DNA of 9,542 nt, taken from positions 1 through 9,542 of the forward strand of contig DOWG01000077.1 of assembly GCA_003519685.1 (NCBI GenBank), in the 5' to 3' direction. Positions 1 through 6,820 of this stretch are shown here, in pieces. Below the pieces are notes generated by a model, which had not been told where the DNA came from, did not search any database, and was given only the letters and a program-made list of their open reading frames with translations. Origin of the DNA: Lachnospiraceae bacterium (lineage in GTDB: Bacteria; Bacillota; Clostridia; Lachnospirales; Lachnospiraceae). Each line of letters opens with the position of its first letter. Positions within the stretch are counted from its first letter, which is position 1. Made by a program: the position numbers and the translations under genes.

Positions 1-28
1 CCGGTGGGTGCACTCTTTATCAGGAACG

Positions 29-541
29 CTATCTCGTAATCTGCAATGCCTTAGTTATCTCAGCAATATAGAGGTCATGATAATCCTTATTTGGATACCA
101 GGTGTTAACCAGCTGTTTATCTAATAAGGATTCACCCTGCAAAGCCTGCTTAAAAAGCTTTTTGCAGATTAATATATTTCTTGCTTCATTAAAGTAGGGG
201 GTATGATCGGAATATTCTAATGTCAAGCCTGATTTGGCGATCTTATCTTCATCCCGGCCGGAGACACTTCCCATGTACTTTAAAACATCTTTATATTCTT
301 TTTCAAAAAAGTTTAATGAAAAAGTATCTTCCTTATCAATAAATTCCTTAGTATAACGCTGCGGGCGAACTACGATAAAAGCAACATTTTTGCCGTACAT
401 GACACCCAGGCCGCCCCAGGATGCAGTCATTGAATTCGCCTTATTCTCGTCACCGGCAGCAATCAGCATCCATTCTTTACCGATGAGCTGGAACGTATTC
501 TTGCGAATTGATTCTGGGGATATTTCTTTAAAATGATTCAT
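29..541 (-). CDS. Flavin reductase-like FMN-binding protein
   Basis: A 170-aa protein of the flavin reductase-like, FMN-binding family (split-barrel fold). Members bind FMN and reduce flavin or act in electron transfer with NAD(P)H; the substrate cannot be told from sequence. Visible signatures are NSMTASWGG (36-44), the typical early flavin-binding stretch, RPQRYT (59-64) in the phosphate-binding area, GSVSGRDEDK (91-100), and the C-terminal YHDLYIAEI (154-162), which in relatives helps form the dimer. Length fits the family (about 160-190 aa). No signal peptide or membrane segment, so cytosolic. The ATG at 541 follows GAGG (547-550) at short spacing. The gene is monocistronic: a separate -10 (674-679) and a long structured leader lie between it and the SEDS gene upstream. 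Family call is firm; exact activity is open. Confidence 0.88.
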   Translation of the reverse strand: MNHFKEISPESIRKNTFQLIGKEWMLIAAGDENKANSMTASWGGLGVMYGKNVAFIVVRPQRYTKEFIDKEDTFSLNFFEKEYKDVLKYMGSVSGRDEDKIAKSGLTLEYSDHTPYFNEARNILICKKLFKQALQGESLLDKQLVNTWYPNKDYHDLYIAEITKALQITR

Positions 542-553
542 TTTTACCTCGTT

Positions 554-641
554 TCTGCGCGGCTTTTTTGTGTATCATGAAGTTTGTGGATACCGCGCAG
601 ACACAAACTTTGTGGAGCTGTTGCAAAGCGAACGCAACAGC
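554..641 (-). promoter_or_regulatory. Structured 5' leader (pseudoknot-like element, copy 1)
   Basis: Read on the minus strand, AAGTTTGTG (602-610) pairs with CACAAACTT (580-588), and TCTGCGCGG (593-601) pairs with CCGCGCAGA (554-562). The two stems interleave (S1, S2, S1', S2'), the order of an H-type pseudoknot, with almost no nucleotide between the first two arms, 4 nt between S2 and S1', and 17 nt before S2'. S2' ends 3 nt before the GAGG ribosome binding site. Upstream a separate hairpin GCTGTTGC/GCAACAGC (634-641/617-624) has a 9-nt loop. A second copy with compensating changes precedes padR (2447-2539). The two stems could instead be alternatives that switch ribosome access. Confidence 0.5.
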
Positions 642-643
642 AC
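575..643 (-). CDS. Possible 22-codon leader ORF in the flavin reductase 5' leader
   Basis: A GTG at 641-643 lies 6 nt after a full AGGAGG (650-655) on the minus strand and opens 22 codons ending in TGA at 575-577. The only other explanation for such a strong ribosome binding site here would be chance, because the flavin gene starts 100 nt further on with its own site. The ORF runs through the 8-bp hairpin at 617-641 and through both 5' arms of the pseudoknot-like element, so ribosomes translating it would open those stems. The peptide (starting LLRSLCNSSTKF after the initiator) matches nothing I recognise and has no run of one amino acid typical of attenuators. A leader peptide role is inference only. 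Confidence 0.25.
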   Translation of the reverse strand: MLLRSLCNSSTKFVSARYPQTS

Positions 644-673
644 TTTCACCCTCCTAAGATTCTGTTTAAAGGT

Positions 674-702
674 ATTATACAATAATTTAACAATGGATGC
701 AA
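674..702 (-). promoter_or_regulatory. Promoter for the flavin reductase gene
   Basis: On the minus strand TATAAT (674-679) lies 17 bp downstream of TTGCAT (697-702). The -10 is perfect and the -35 weak. It would give a leader of about 125 nt before the ATG at 541, which contains the structured element described separately. It lies just beyond the stop codon of the SEDS gene (724), so the flavin gene need not depend on read-through. Confidence 0.5.
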
Positions 703-723
703 TTTTATTTGTCATTATCCTTC

Positions 724-2100
724 TTACCCTTTCAAATTGATGATCAGCTTTCCGTCTTCATAGGAAAGAAAGGATGCATTCTTAGTAAAGGGTTGAAAAC
801 CATCCCGAATTACATCCCCGGTTCGAAATACGGAGAGCATAATACCGATTAATCCGGCATTCAAAAATAATGCCGCCCTCCCATAGGATACCAAAGGTAA
901 GGACAAGGAAGATAGTAAGCCATATCCTAAATTATCGGCCATGTATAAAACAAACTGCATTACAAAGGTCATCAGGATCGACAGAGATACCATCAAGCCC
1001 AGTACACTTCGCTGCTTGAATACATAATAGAAACCGAAAGCGGAAAATGCAATAAATAATAGCGTAATGCCTATAAACACGATCCAACCATAATTATGTG
1101 TTAATACAGTAAGTACATGATCTGTATTAATCCCCGGAATCGATAATACAGGATCGTCAAATTGCGCCGGAGTGGCTCCCTTGCCGATCCATACCGCACC
1201 GGACATCAGATCGCGTATCATGGCAGTCTGATATCCCCTGGGATCGGAGGAAGGATTCAGCAGTATTTTAAATCGCACGCTCTGGGAGGGCTGGAGTGCA
1301 AATATTGTCATCACTGCGATGGCGGATAAAGCAACTGGAAGAAACATAAGATAGCCCTGCCTTTTACTCCCGCCAAACCATCCTTTTCTTATTGCGGTAA
1401 ATAATAAGGTTAATGCGGTAAGCGCATAGAGCACGAAACCGGTAACGGACGGAACCAGTAATAATATAATTCCATAGGGGATAGAACCGATTCCGCAGAG
1501 CAAAATTCCCCGGGGACCTTTATTTCGCATAGCATAGAGGAGCATTGCATAGGCAAGGGGAAATATCAAAGCAAAATAAGACAGGCTGAATGAAAATCCG
1601 GCAAAGAAGAAAAAGGATCTTCCGTTTATGTTCGAGGCAACAGGAAGAGCAGCCATACTAAGGAATAAAATTGTAAAGTAAAATGCCTTTGGATATTTTG
1701 CAAGGGTTGTGAAATCCAGAAAATAAGCGACAAAAAATATTACTATGGCAAGGAGGTAGGGAAAAATACTAAAAGTTCTTACGGATGTATCAGAACCATC
1801 AAGAATATAACTTCCTCCGATTCCCACCAGCATTAAAGCCATTGTCAGTAGGATCAGCAGCCATTGGGGCTTCGGTTTATGCGTCTTATCAAGTTCGATT
1901 CCAACATGGATCGGATCACCCATTTGCAGGATTGCCTTCTGCGTAGCGGCCTCTTCCTCTTCTCCTTCGGATAGATAGGAATCGCGCTGGTCACAAAGAT
2001 GATCTTCAATCTCTTTAGCAATGCCTGCATGCACTTTTTTCCATCTGACTTGTTCACAGACGGTTGCACTGTATTTTTTAATTTCATCCGATGACGGCAA
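724..2100 (-). CDS. SEDS (FtsW/RodA/SpoVE) protein with permease-prefix domain
   Basis: Polytopic membrane protein of the SEDS family, whose members polymerise lipid II glycan strands in the cell membrane. Residues 10-72 form a cytoplasmic permease-prefix/HAAS-type domain (EIEDHLCDQRDSYLSEG, MGDPIHVGIELD), followed by about ten hydrophobic segments from residue 80. SEDS marks are NPSSDPRGYQ (282-291), GKGA (307-310), TDHVLTVLTHNYGWI (326-340), where D327 aligns with the catalytic Asp of FtsW/RodA, and LPLVSYG (401-407). Start: TTG at 2100, 7 nt after GGAGGT (2108-2113); an ATG at 2115 lies inside that site and has only a weak one of its own. It overlaps the padR 3' end by 17 bp and is surely co-transcribed. 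PadR plus a prefix-domain SEDS protein suggests a stress-responsive accessory cell-wall synthase rather than the essential FtsW, which is normally in other contexts. Confidence 0.85.
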   Translation of the reverse strand: MPSSDEIKKYSATVCEQVRWKKVHAGIAKEIEDHLCDQRDSYLSEGEEEEAATQKAILQMGDPIHVGIELDKTHKPKPQWLLILLTMALMLVGIGGSYILDGSDTSVRTFSIFPYLLAIVIFFVAYFLDFTTLAKYPKAFYFTILFLSMAALPVASNINGRSFFFFAGFSFSLSYFALIFPLAYAMLLYAMRNKGPRGILLCGIGSIPYGIILLLVPSVTGFVLYALTALTLLFTAIRKGWFGGSKRQGYLMFLPVALSAIAVMTIFALQPSQSVRFKILLNPSSDPRGYQTAMIRDLMSGAVWIGKGATPAQFDDPVLSIPGINTDHVLTVLTHNYGWIVFIGITLLFIAFSAFGFYYVFKQRSVLGLMVSLSILMTFVMQFVLYMADNLGYGLLSSLSLPLVSYGRAALFLNAGLIGIMLSVFRTGDVIRDGFQPFTKNASFLSYEDGKLIINLKG

Positions 2101-2431
2101 TACGAACACCTCCATTCAACACCTTATTGACAGCTGTAGTATATTCCACCCATTCCTGCTTCTTCCCGACCAGAAGCTTCCTGCCCTTGGAGGTTAAGTG
2201 GTAATATTTACGAATCCTGGCTCCGTCTGCTTTCTCCTCATAGGATTCTACCATTCCTTCTTTCTCAAGGTTGTGCAGAATCGGATATAAGGTACCGGCC
2301 TTCAAGTTGAAGGTATCGTCCGATTTCTTTGCAAGGGTCTCAATCATCTGATACCCATACATATCCCGTTCCTCCAGTAATTTTAGAATAAGGGTTGTTG
2401 TACTGCCTGTAATCAGGCTTTTATCAATCAT
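2084..2431 (-). CDS. PadR-family transcriptional regulator
   Basis: A 115-aa winged-helix regulator. Typical PadR features are MIDKSLITGSTTTLILKLL at the N-terminus, MYGYQMIETL (24-33), the recognition helix region GTLYPILHNLEKEGMVESY (46-64), the wing, and YYHLTSKGRKLL (76-87); the rest is the short dimerisation helix. Short length marks the small (subfamily 2) type. The ATG at 2431 follows GAGGAG (2436-2441); a longer frame to 2479 starts at TTG with no ribosome site and would lack the usual MIDK start. It is the first gene of the operon and its stop overlaps the SEDS start. Regulation: a perfect TTGACA-17-TATAAT promoter with a palindrome at the start point suggests autorepression, plus the structured leader copy 2 before its ribosome site. 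The inducing ligand is unknown. Confidence 0.92.
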   Translation of the reverse strand: MIDKSLITGSTTTLILKLLEERDMYGYQMIETLAKKSDDTFNLKAGTLYPILHNLEKEGMVESYEEKADGARIRKYYHLTSKGRKLLVGKKQEWVEYTTAVNKVLNGGVRIAVIG

Positions 2432-2446
2432 AATTCTCCTCATTTC

Positions 2447-2539
2447 TGCGCTGCTTTTGCCAGTTCGTTTACGAGACAATACGCATATACAAATTTGTGG
2501 ATGCAGCGCATGCGCCCACCGGGCGCGGACACAAACTTG
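2447..2539 (-). promoter_or_regulatory. Structured 5' leader (pseudoknot-like element, copy 2)
   Basis: Same layout as at 554-610. On the minus strand CAAGTTTGTG (2530-2539) pairs with CACAAATTTG (2490-2499), with one G-U wobble, and TGCGCTGC (2503-2510) pairs with GCAGCGCA (2447-2454), in interleaved order. Compared with copy 1, the second stem has changed on both sides and still pairs. A GC-rich hairpin GCGCCC/GGGCGC (2512-2526) is inserted in the first connector. The last arm runs into AGAAATGAGGAG, the ribosome site of padR; copy 1 has AGAAACGAGG. The arrangement next to the ribosome site in both copies suggests control of translation, but an intergenic repeat family is also possible. Confidence 0.5.
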
Positions 2540-2601
2540 CTATGTGAATTGACATTCCCGTTGTGAAAGATTTAAAAAATTTTTACTCTTTGCTTTCCTC
2601 A

Positions 2602-2622
2602 ATATATAGATTACCTATATAT
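2602..2622. promoter_or_regulatory. Palindromic operator, probably for PadR autoregulation
   Basis: ATATATAG (2602-2609) and CTATATAT (2615-2622) are perfect 8-bp inverted arms around a 5-bp centre. The palindrome covers the predicted start point and touches the -10 of the padR promoter, an ideal place for a dimeric repressor. AT-rich two-fold sites at the own promoter are common for PadR proteins; the assignment to this PadR is inference. Confidence 0.55.
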
Positions 2623-2649
2623 TATATATCGATGATCTACACATGTCAA
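2621..2649 (-). promoter_or_regulatory. Promoter of the padR-SEDS operon
   Basis: Perfect consensus on the minus strand: TTGACA (2644-2649), 17-bp spacer, TATAAT (2621-2626). Transcription would start near 2614 and give a leader of about 180 nt before the padR ATG. Such a strong promoter in front of a repressor gene is usual where the product represses its own synthesis. Confidence 0.8.
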
Positions 2650-2756
2650 TATTTAAGATTAAAAAATGATAAAAACGCAAATAAGTCTGCATTTCACAAC
2701 CATACTCCAATGGCATATATTAATTATGAAGCGCATTTACCGGAGGGTAGGATACT

Positions 2757-3617
2757 ATGCAAATTCATGTAGTGCAATCAGGGCAGACACTAGGTACGAT
2801 TGCAGAACAATATGGAATTTCATCGGGACGAATTATAATAGATAATGAACTGCCCAATCCCGATAACCTGGTGATCGGGCAGAGCTTAGGAATACGTGTG
2901 CCTGAAACCGTTCATACGATTGCGGAGGGAGATAGTTTATTTAGCATTGCACAGCAGTACAAGGTAAATCCTGCGCAAATCCTTCGGAACAATCCAAGGA
3001 TTGCCGAAAATGAGATCCTGACACCGGGAGAGCAGGTAGTAATTACCTTTAAAGGGGAAGAACCAATTGATAATGTAATATTGAACGGATACGCCTATCC
3101 ATTCATCAACCGGAATGTATTAAGAAAGACATTATCCTTTCTTACGTATCAATCCCTGTTTACCTATGGATTTACTTCGCAGGGAGATCTGATACCGATT
3201 GAGGATACGGAGCTGATTGCTCTGGGGAAGGAGTTTGGAGTGGCATCCATTATGATGCTTGCGCCAATGAATGCGGAAGGTAAATTTGATACGCAAATTG
3301 CCCATGATATGTTTGTCAACAAGGAAGGGCAGGATAGACTAATTGATAATATTATTTCTACTATGCAGGAAAAAGGATATGTCGGTCTGGACATTGATTT
3401 TGAATTTATACTGCCGGAAGATCGGCAGAACTTTATCGATTTTATTAAGAACGTACAAAGCAGACTCAAGCCGCTTGGGTTGCTTACGCTGGTAGCTTTG
3501 GCACCGAAAACTTCTGGGGAAATGACGGGTCTGCTTTATGAAGCCCATGATTATCCTGCGATTGGTGCGATCGCAGATTATGTTTTGCTGATGACATATG
3601 AATGGGGTTATACATAG
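2757..3617 (+). CDS. sleL: 5' part of interrupted LysM-GH18 spore cortex glucosaminidase (SleL/YaaH-like)
   Basis: Two LysM peptidoglycan-binding repeats (2-48 and 52-97) are followed by a glycoside hydrolase family 18 domain from about 106. The family is YaaH/SleL, N-acetylglucosaminidases that break cortex fragments during spore germination. The active-site strand is present as LDIDFEF (211-217) with E216 as catalytic acid. The frame stops at MTYEWGYT (279-286) followed by TAG, exactly where family members read on with YGPPMAVAP and about 140 further residues, so the last barrel strands are missing. The stop is at the phage junction, with a serine recombinase 24 bp beyond. There is no signal peptide, as usual for YaaH proteins. 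ATG at 2757 follows GGAGGG (2742-2747) by 9 nt. A -10-like CATATATT (2714-2721) fits sporulation sigma factors E/K, weakly. As it stands the product is most likely inactive; excision would restore it. Confidence 0.85.
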   Translation: MQIHVVQSGQTLGTIAEQYGISSGRIIIDNELPNPDNLVIGQSLGIRVPETVHTIAEGDSLFSIAQQYKVNPAQILRNNPRIAENEILTPGEQVVITFKGEEPIDNVILNGYAYPFINRNVLRKTLSFLTYQSLFTYGFTSQGDLIPIEDTELIALGKEFGVASIMMLAPMNAEGKFDTQIAHDMFVNKEGQDRLIDNIISTMQEKGYVGLDIDFEFILPEDRQNFIDFIKNVQSRLKPLGLLTLVALAPKTSGEMTGLLYEAHDYPAIGAIADYVLLMTYEWGYT

Positions 3618-3641
3618 TACCATGCAGGTCACAGGTGGTTG
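3604..3641. other. Left attachment site (attL) in the GH18 gene
   Basis: Host sequence is recognisable up to about GGTTATACATA (3606-3616), the codons for GYT and the start of the next Tyr. After it comes phage sequence up to the recombinase stop at 3642. The usual GH18 continuation (Tyr-Gly-Pro-Pro) is lost. The common core is therefore expected within about 3600-3617; large serine recombinases exchange at a 2-bp crossover inside a short core. CAGGT (3625-3629) and CAGGT (3632-3636) form a short direct repeat on the phage side that could be part of the half-site bound by the zinc-ribbon domain. The exact crossover cannot be set without attR or attB. Confidence 0.75.
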
Positions 3642-5228
3642 TCAGAACTTTATAACCCTAGGATAAATATGGATACTAAAGTTTGCATTATCGCGGTTAC
3701 CCTTCCGATTAGGCTCTGTTTTAATATATTCAACTTTCTCAACGATCTCTTTAAGGCTTTCATTTTTTGCAGATGCAGACTTTAAGTTTTCATAAGCATC
3801 AAGGATGTGTTCAGCCTTAGGAATAAACACTTCATTTCTCTCTGCCTGTTCATTTAATATTAAAAGATCTCTTTCAAGCGTCCGTATAGTGCTTTCTATA
3901 ACATTAATCTGATCGGATAACTTTTTATTTCTTTCTGTAAATATATCGGGAGTATATATTCCTTGTTCCAGAAAAGTGAAGGTTCTTTCTCGTTGCTCGT
4001 TAACCTTATCAAGCTGCAGTTTTGTTTGCTTTATTGCGGCTTCTTTATCTTTAATGGCTTGCGAATATGGTACATCAAGCTTTTCTACGTTCCATTTCAC
4101 TTTGAATTCCGATAGCCACTTTTTTAGTTCATCTATTAATACATTTTCTACTAGATAAAGAGGAGATGAGATGTTATCACAATATCGATTGGGGCACTTT
4201 AATGCATCATATTGGGTTTTTTTATTCTTTGCCAGCCTGGTCATCATGGCACCGCACTTACCACAGTAAACTATTCCAGTAAGCGGGTTTTTTAAAACAT
4301 TGCTGCCTGGTACGGGAGGCTGGCCACGTTTTGATAGTATTTTTTGGGCCTGGTTAAATGTATCCATATCAATAATTGGTTCATGCATACCATCAACCAA
4401 TATATAGTCATCTGAATTGGGGCGGGTTACTATTATTTCATTATTACTAACAGATTTTATTTCCTTACGATAAGCCCAGCGAATTTTCCCTATATAGACA
4501 GGATTTTTTAAGATATCCTGAATGGATGCTCTTGACCAGGTGTCATTTATCATAGGTTTGATTCCCAAACTATCCAGCTTTCTCGCAATGCGGACGGAGC
4601 CTAGTTTTTCATATGTACCATCCGGCTGCAGTTCGCCTACAGTGTATAGATTATATATGATTTTTATGACTTCGGCTTGCTGAGGATTAACTTCAAGAGT
4701 ATACCCTTTATCATTTTTTATTTTAACTCTATTGTAGCCGTATGGTGCCACAGAAGAGATATACTTACCTTCTTTAACGGATGCAATTCTACCCCTTTGA
4801 ATACGTCTCGTTATGGTTTTGTATTCTCTTCTGGACATGAACAAACCGAACTCAAAATATTCTTCATCAAATTCATTTGATGGATCATAAATTTTCATAG
4901 GTGTTATAATTTTAGTCCCCGTATATTTAAAAGCCTGGGCAACAATACCCTGATCAATGGTGTCGCCTCTTGCCAAACGTTCTATCTCCATAACAAGCAC
5001 GCCCGTCCATATGCCTTGCTCGACTTCTTCAAGGAGCTTTTGCATCATTGGACGTGCAGAAATAGTTTCACCGGAAACAACTTCCCGGTATATTTCTGTT
5101 ACATTAAGTTTTTGCCTCTTAGCCAGATCAAGAAGTGCTTTTTCATGCCGAAGTAGGGTTTCACCTTCACCATGAGCTTCAGCTTCAATGTCTGCTCTGG
5201 ATTTTCTAAGATAGATTACATATTGCAT
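3642..5228 (-). CDS. int: Large serine recombinase (phage integrase)
   Basis: A 528-aa large serine recombinase that integrates and excises the element between attP and attB. The N-terminal resolvase domain (1-150) has the nucleophile S10 in YLRKSRAD and the arginines of EIERLARGD (81-89). The recombinase domain follows (about 155-300, APYGYNR at 161-167, NPVYIGK at 242-248), then the zinc ribbon with C322, C325, C345 and C350, and a coiled-coil region (395-462) that in this family controls synapsis direction. Size is normal (450-600 aa) and no key residue is missing, so it should be active. ATG at 5228 follows AAGGAG (5240-5245) by 11 nt. Its 3' end faces the attachment site. Excision needs a directionality factor, which I do not see in the window. 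Confidence 0.95.
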   Translation of the reverse strand: MQYVIYLRKSRADIEAEAHGEGETLLRHEKALLDLAKRQKLNVTEIYREVVSGETISARPMMQKLLEEVEQGIWTGVLVMEIERLARGDTIDQGIVAQAFKYTGTKIITPMKIYDPSNEFDEEYFEFGLFMSRREYKTITRRIQRGRIASVKEGKYISSVAPYGYNRVKIKNDKGYTLEVNPQQAEVIKIIYNLYTVGELQPDGTYEKLGSVRIARKLDSLGIKPMINDTWSRASIQDILKNPVYIGKIRWAYRKEIKSVSNNEIIVTRPNSDDYILVDGMHEPIIDMDTFNQAQKILSKRGQPPVPGSNVLKNPLTGIVYCGKCGAMMTRLAKNKKTQYDALKCPNRYCDNISSPLYLVENVLIDELKKWLSEFKVKWNVEKLDVPYSQAIKDKEAAIKQTKLQLDKVNEQRERTFTFLEQGIYTPDIFTERNKKLSDQINVIESTIRTLERDLLILNEQAERNEVFIPKAEHILDAYENLKSASAKNESLKEIVEKVEYIKTEPNRKGNRDNANFSIHIYPRVIKF

Positions 5229-5262
5229 ATTATCACCAGCTCCTTATCTGCCTCTATTGCGG

Positions 5263-5291
5263 AACCGTCTCTGTTGGTAGCAGGGGCGGTT
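5263..5291. other. Stem-loop between the nuclease gene and the recombinase
   Basis: AACCGTCTCTG and CAGGGGCGGTT can pair over 11 positions (two G-U pairs on plus-strand RNA) around a 7-nt loop. It sits 34 bp upstream of the recombinase ATG. There is no U-tract on either side in the sense direction, so it is not a normal terminator. Its role is unknown. Confidence 0.3.
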
Positions 5292-5301
5292 TAAAAAATA
5301 G

Positions 5302-6651
5302 TTATGCAATTTGTAAAGATTGCCTATATTCCTTAGCAATTGCAGTTTTAGTGAATTCTACAGTATTATTATAGTTTTCCTTTACGAATGACTCTATTTC
5401 ATTTATTGAAACTTTAAAGAATTCTTTTCTTAAGTTAACTTTATTAACACTACGTTTTTCAAAATGTTGATGAAGAGCGGTTTCTAATGAAGGAGCGTCT
5501 GTACTAAATATCATTGCATGAACATCAAATTCAAAAGGTACGGAGGCACTACTTAATTCTTTAATTCTATCCATGGGCTCTAATCTTCTTGTCATTCCTA
5601 TTTTAAATATATCTTCTCCAAATGAGCCTATATTGGATATTACATAGACATATCCAGCTTTTGCATTTGCTTCACGTTCTAACACGGTTGCTTTGTCAGT
5701 TTCTAATTGCTTTAATTTATCCTCAAGTTCTTTGATTTTGTCTATGTATAGCTGCTTTTCAATATCATTTTCAGTTTTCTGCAGATACTGCAGTAATTTG
5801 CTAATTTCGTTATTACATTGGGCTTGATCTTTCTCTAACTTGGATTTTTCACGTTCTATTTCACGTCTTACTCTCTCTTCTTCAATCATTTGTTCTTTTA
5901 TAGCTTTTTGCTCTGCAAGTTCTTGTTCTTTTTTCAGTTCAGAGGTATAAACAAGATTAAGCTCTTCAAGCTTTAATTCTAATAATTCTTTACTGATAGA
6001 CATACCATCTGTAGAGAAAATGCTGTTAATTGTTTCAAAGGATTTTTGGACTTTATTTCTAGATGTATCAATATTTTTTACAGATAAATTAAGTAAAATG
6101 TTATCGCATTCACAGTTGAATAATCGTAATATTTGTTTCCGATTATTGTTGATAATTTTTTTGGCGACATTATTGTCACTTATTATATTAATAGCTTTGT
6201 CTGATTTTATCAATTCAGTTGTCTTTACTTTTAATAGACTTAATCTATTTTTACATTCTTCAGATGTTAGGCCATCATAGTCCGAAAAGGAATAATGATG
6301 AATTAATACTTGTTTCTCTAATTCAAGAATTTCAGTTGTTAATTTTTCAGCTGAAAGTCTTAATTCTTTATTCTTAAGCTCCAAACTCTCTGCAAGCTTT
6401 GCGTTTCGATCTATCATCTCTTTTTTTTCGTTCTCTAACATTAAAGTAGCTTGCTGCAAATCATTTCTTTTTACTTGAGTCAAATCATCAAGCTTATCAA
6501 TTTCTCCATACTTTTTTAGAAGCTTTTTGTTTTCATTTACTTGCAGGATTAAAAGTATTAAGCCTATTAATCCTGGAAATACAAAAAACCAAAATGCAAA
6601 CAATAAGCATATAAACCACGTTTTTAAATACCACTTCTTTTTTGGATACAT
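5302..6651 (-). CDS. SNIPE-like membrane nuclease (DUF4041 + GIY-YIG)
   Basis: A 449-aa protein with three parts. One transmembrane segment (11-37, FICLLFAFWFFVFPGLIGLILLI within it, after a lysine-rich start); a long coiled-coil and DUF4041 domain (about 120-270, with YDGLTSEECKNRLS, FNCECDNI and ISKELLELKLEELNLVY), followed by a charged coiled coil to 330; and a C-terminal T5orf172/Mug113-type GIY-YIG nuclease (332-420): GYVYVISN (333-340), FKIGMTRR (349-356), RIKEL (362-366), E390 in SLETALHQHF, and RKEFFKV (408-414). This is the architecture of SNIPE, a membrane-anchored nuclease reported to cut phage DNA during injection. In a prophage it would act as superinfection exclusion. ATG at 6651 follows AAGGGGAG (6663-6670). 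It has its own promoter and lies upstream of int, possibly co-transcribed. Domains are clear; exclusion is inference. Confidence 0.85.
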   Translation of the reverse strand: MYPKKKWYLKTWFICLLFAFWFFVFPGLIGLILLILQVNENKKLLKKYGEIDKLDDLTQVKRNDLQQATLMLENEKKEMIDRNAKLAESLELKNKELRLSAEKLTTEILELEKQVLIHHYSFSDYDGLTSEECKNRLSLLKVKTTELIKSDKAINIISDNNVAKKIINNNRKQILRLFNCECDNILLNLSVKNIDTSRNKVQKSFETINSIFSTDGMSISKELLELKLEELNLVYTSELKKEQELAEQKAIKEQMIEEERVRREIEREKSKLEKDQAQCNNEISKLLQYLQKTENDIEKQLYIDKIKELEDKLKQLETDKATVLEREANAKAGYVYVISNIGSFGEDIFKIGMTRRLEPMDRIKELSSASVPFEFDVHAMIFSTDAPSLETALHQHFEKRSVNKVNLRKEFFKVSINEIESFVKENYNNTVEFTKTAIAKEYRQSLQIA

Positions 6652-6698
6652 ATTAATTATCTCTCCCCTTTGCTGTTATAATTATTACATCATTTACC

Positions 6699-6727
6699 AT
6701 TATAGCAAAGGAAGTAAAATAAATCTA
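6699..6727 (-). promoter_or_regulatory. Promoter of the SNIPE-like gene
   Basis: Extended -10 TGCTATAAT on the minus strand (TATAAT at 6699-6704). The -35 at the right distance, TAGATT (6722-6727), is poor, as is common with an extended -10. It diverges from the SOS-type promoter 20 bp further right. Confidence 0.5.
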
Positions 6728-6747
6728 CCAAAAGTTACAAATACGGC

Positions 6748-6776
6748 TTGTAAAAGTAGAACGGGCGTTCTATACT
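6748..6776 (+). promoter_or_regulatory. LexA-controlled promoter of the 35-codon ORF
   Basis: TTGTAA (6748-6753), 17-bp spacer, TATACT (6771-6776). The first LexA box fills the end of the spacer and touches the -10; the second lies about 10-20 bp after the expected start point. This is the layout of a tightly repressed SOS promoter. Confidence 0.6.
6757..6772. promoter_or_regulatory. LexA (SOS) box 1
   Basis: TAGAACGGGCGTTCTA has perfect 6-bp arms and matches the Bacillus/Clostridia LexA pattern GAACRNRYGTTY exactly. It overlaps the -10 hexamer of the plus-strand promoter. Confidence 0.75.
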
Positions 6777-6792
6777 GGAATAAGCTACCTTA

Positions 6793-6804
6793 GAACGTGC
6801 GTTT
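6793..6804. promoter_or_regulatory. LexA (SOS) box 2
   Basis: GAACGTGCGTTT also matches GAACRNRYGTTY exactly. It starts 34 bp (about three helical turns) after box 1 and lies between the start point and the ribosome site of the 35-codon ORF. Confidence 0.7.
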
Positions 6805-6820
6805 GAAAAGGGGGATACAA

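Noticed and set aside
2563..2772. Plus-strand 69-aa frame before the GH18 gene
   Set aside because: It covers the padR promoter and operator, has no ribosome site, and its low-complexity Tyr/Ile product looks like AT-rich intergenic DNA.
3164..3632. Minus-strand frames within the GH18 gene
   Set aside because: Antisense shadows of a well-conserved LysM-GH18 coding frame.
5263..5291. Terminator for the SNIPE-like gene
   Set aside because: Stem pairs better on the plus strand and no U-tract follows on the minus strand; kept only as a stem-loop.
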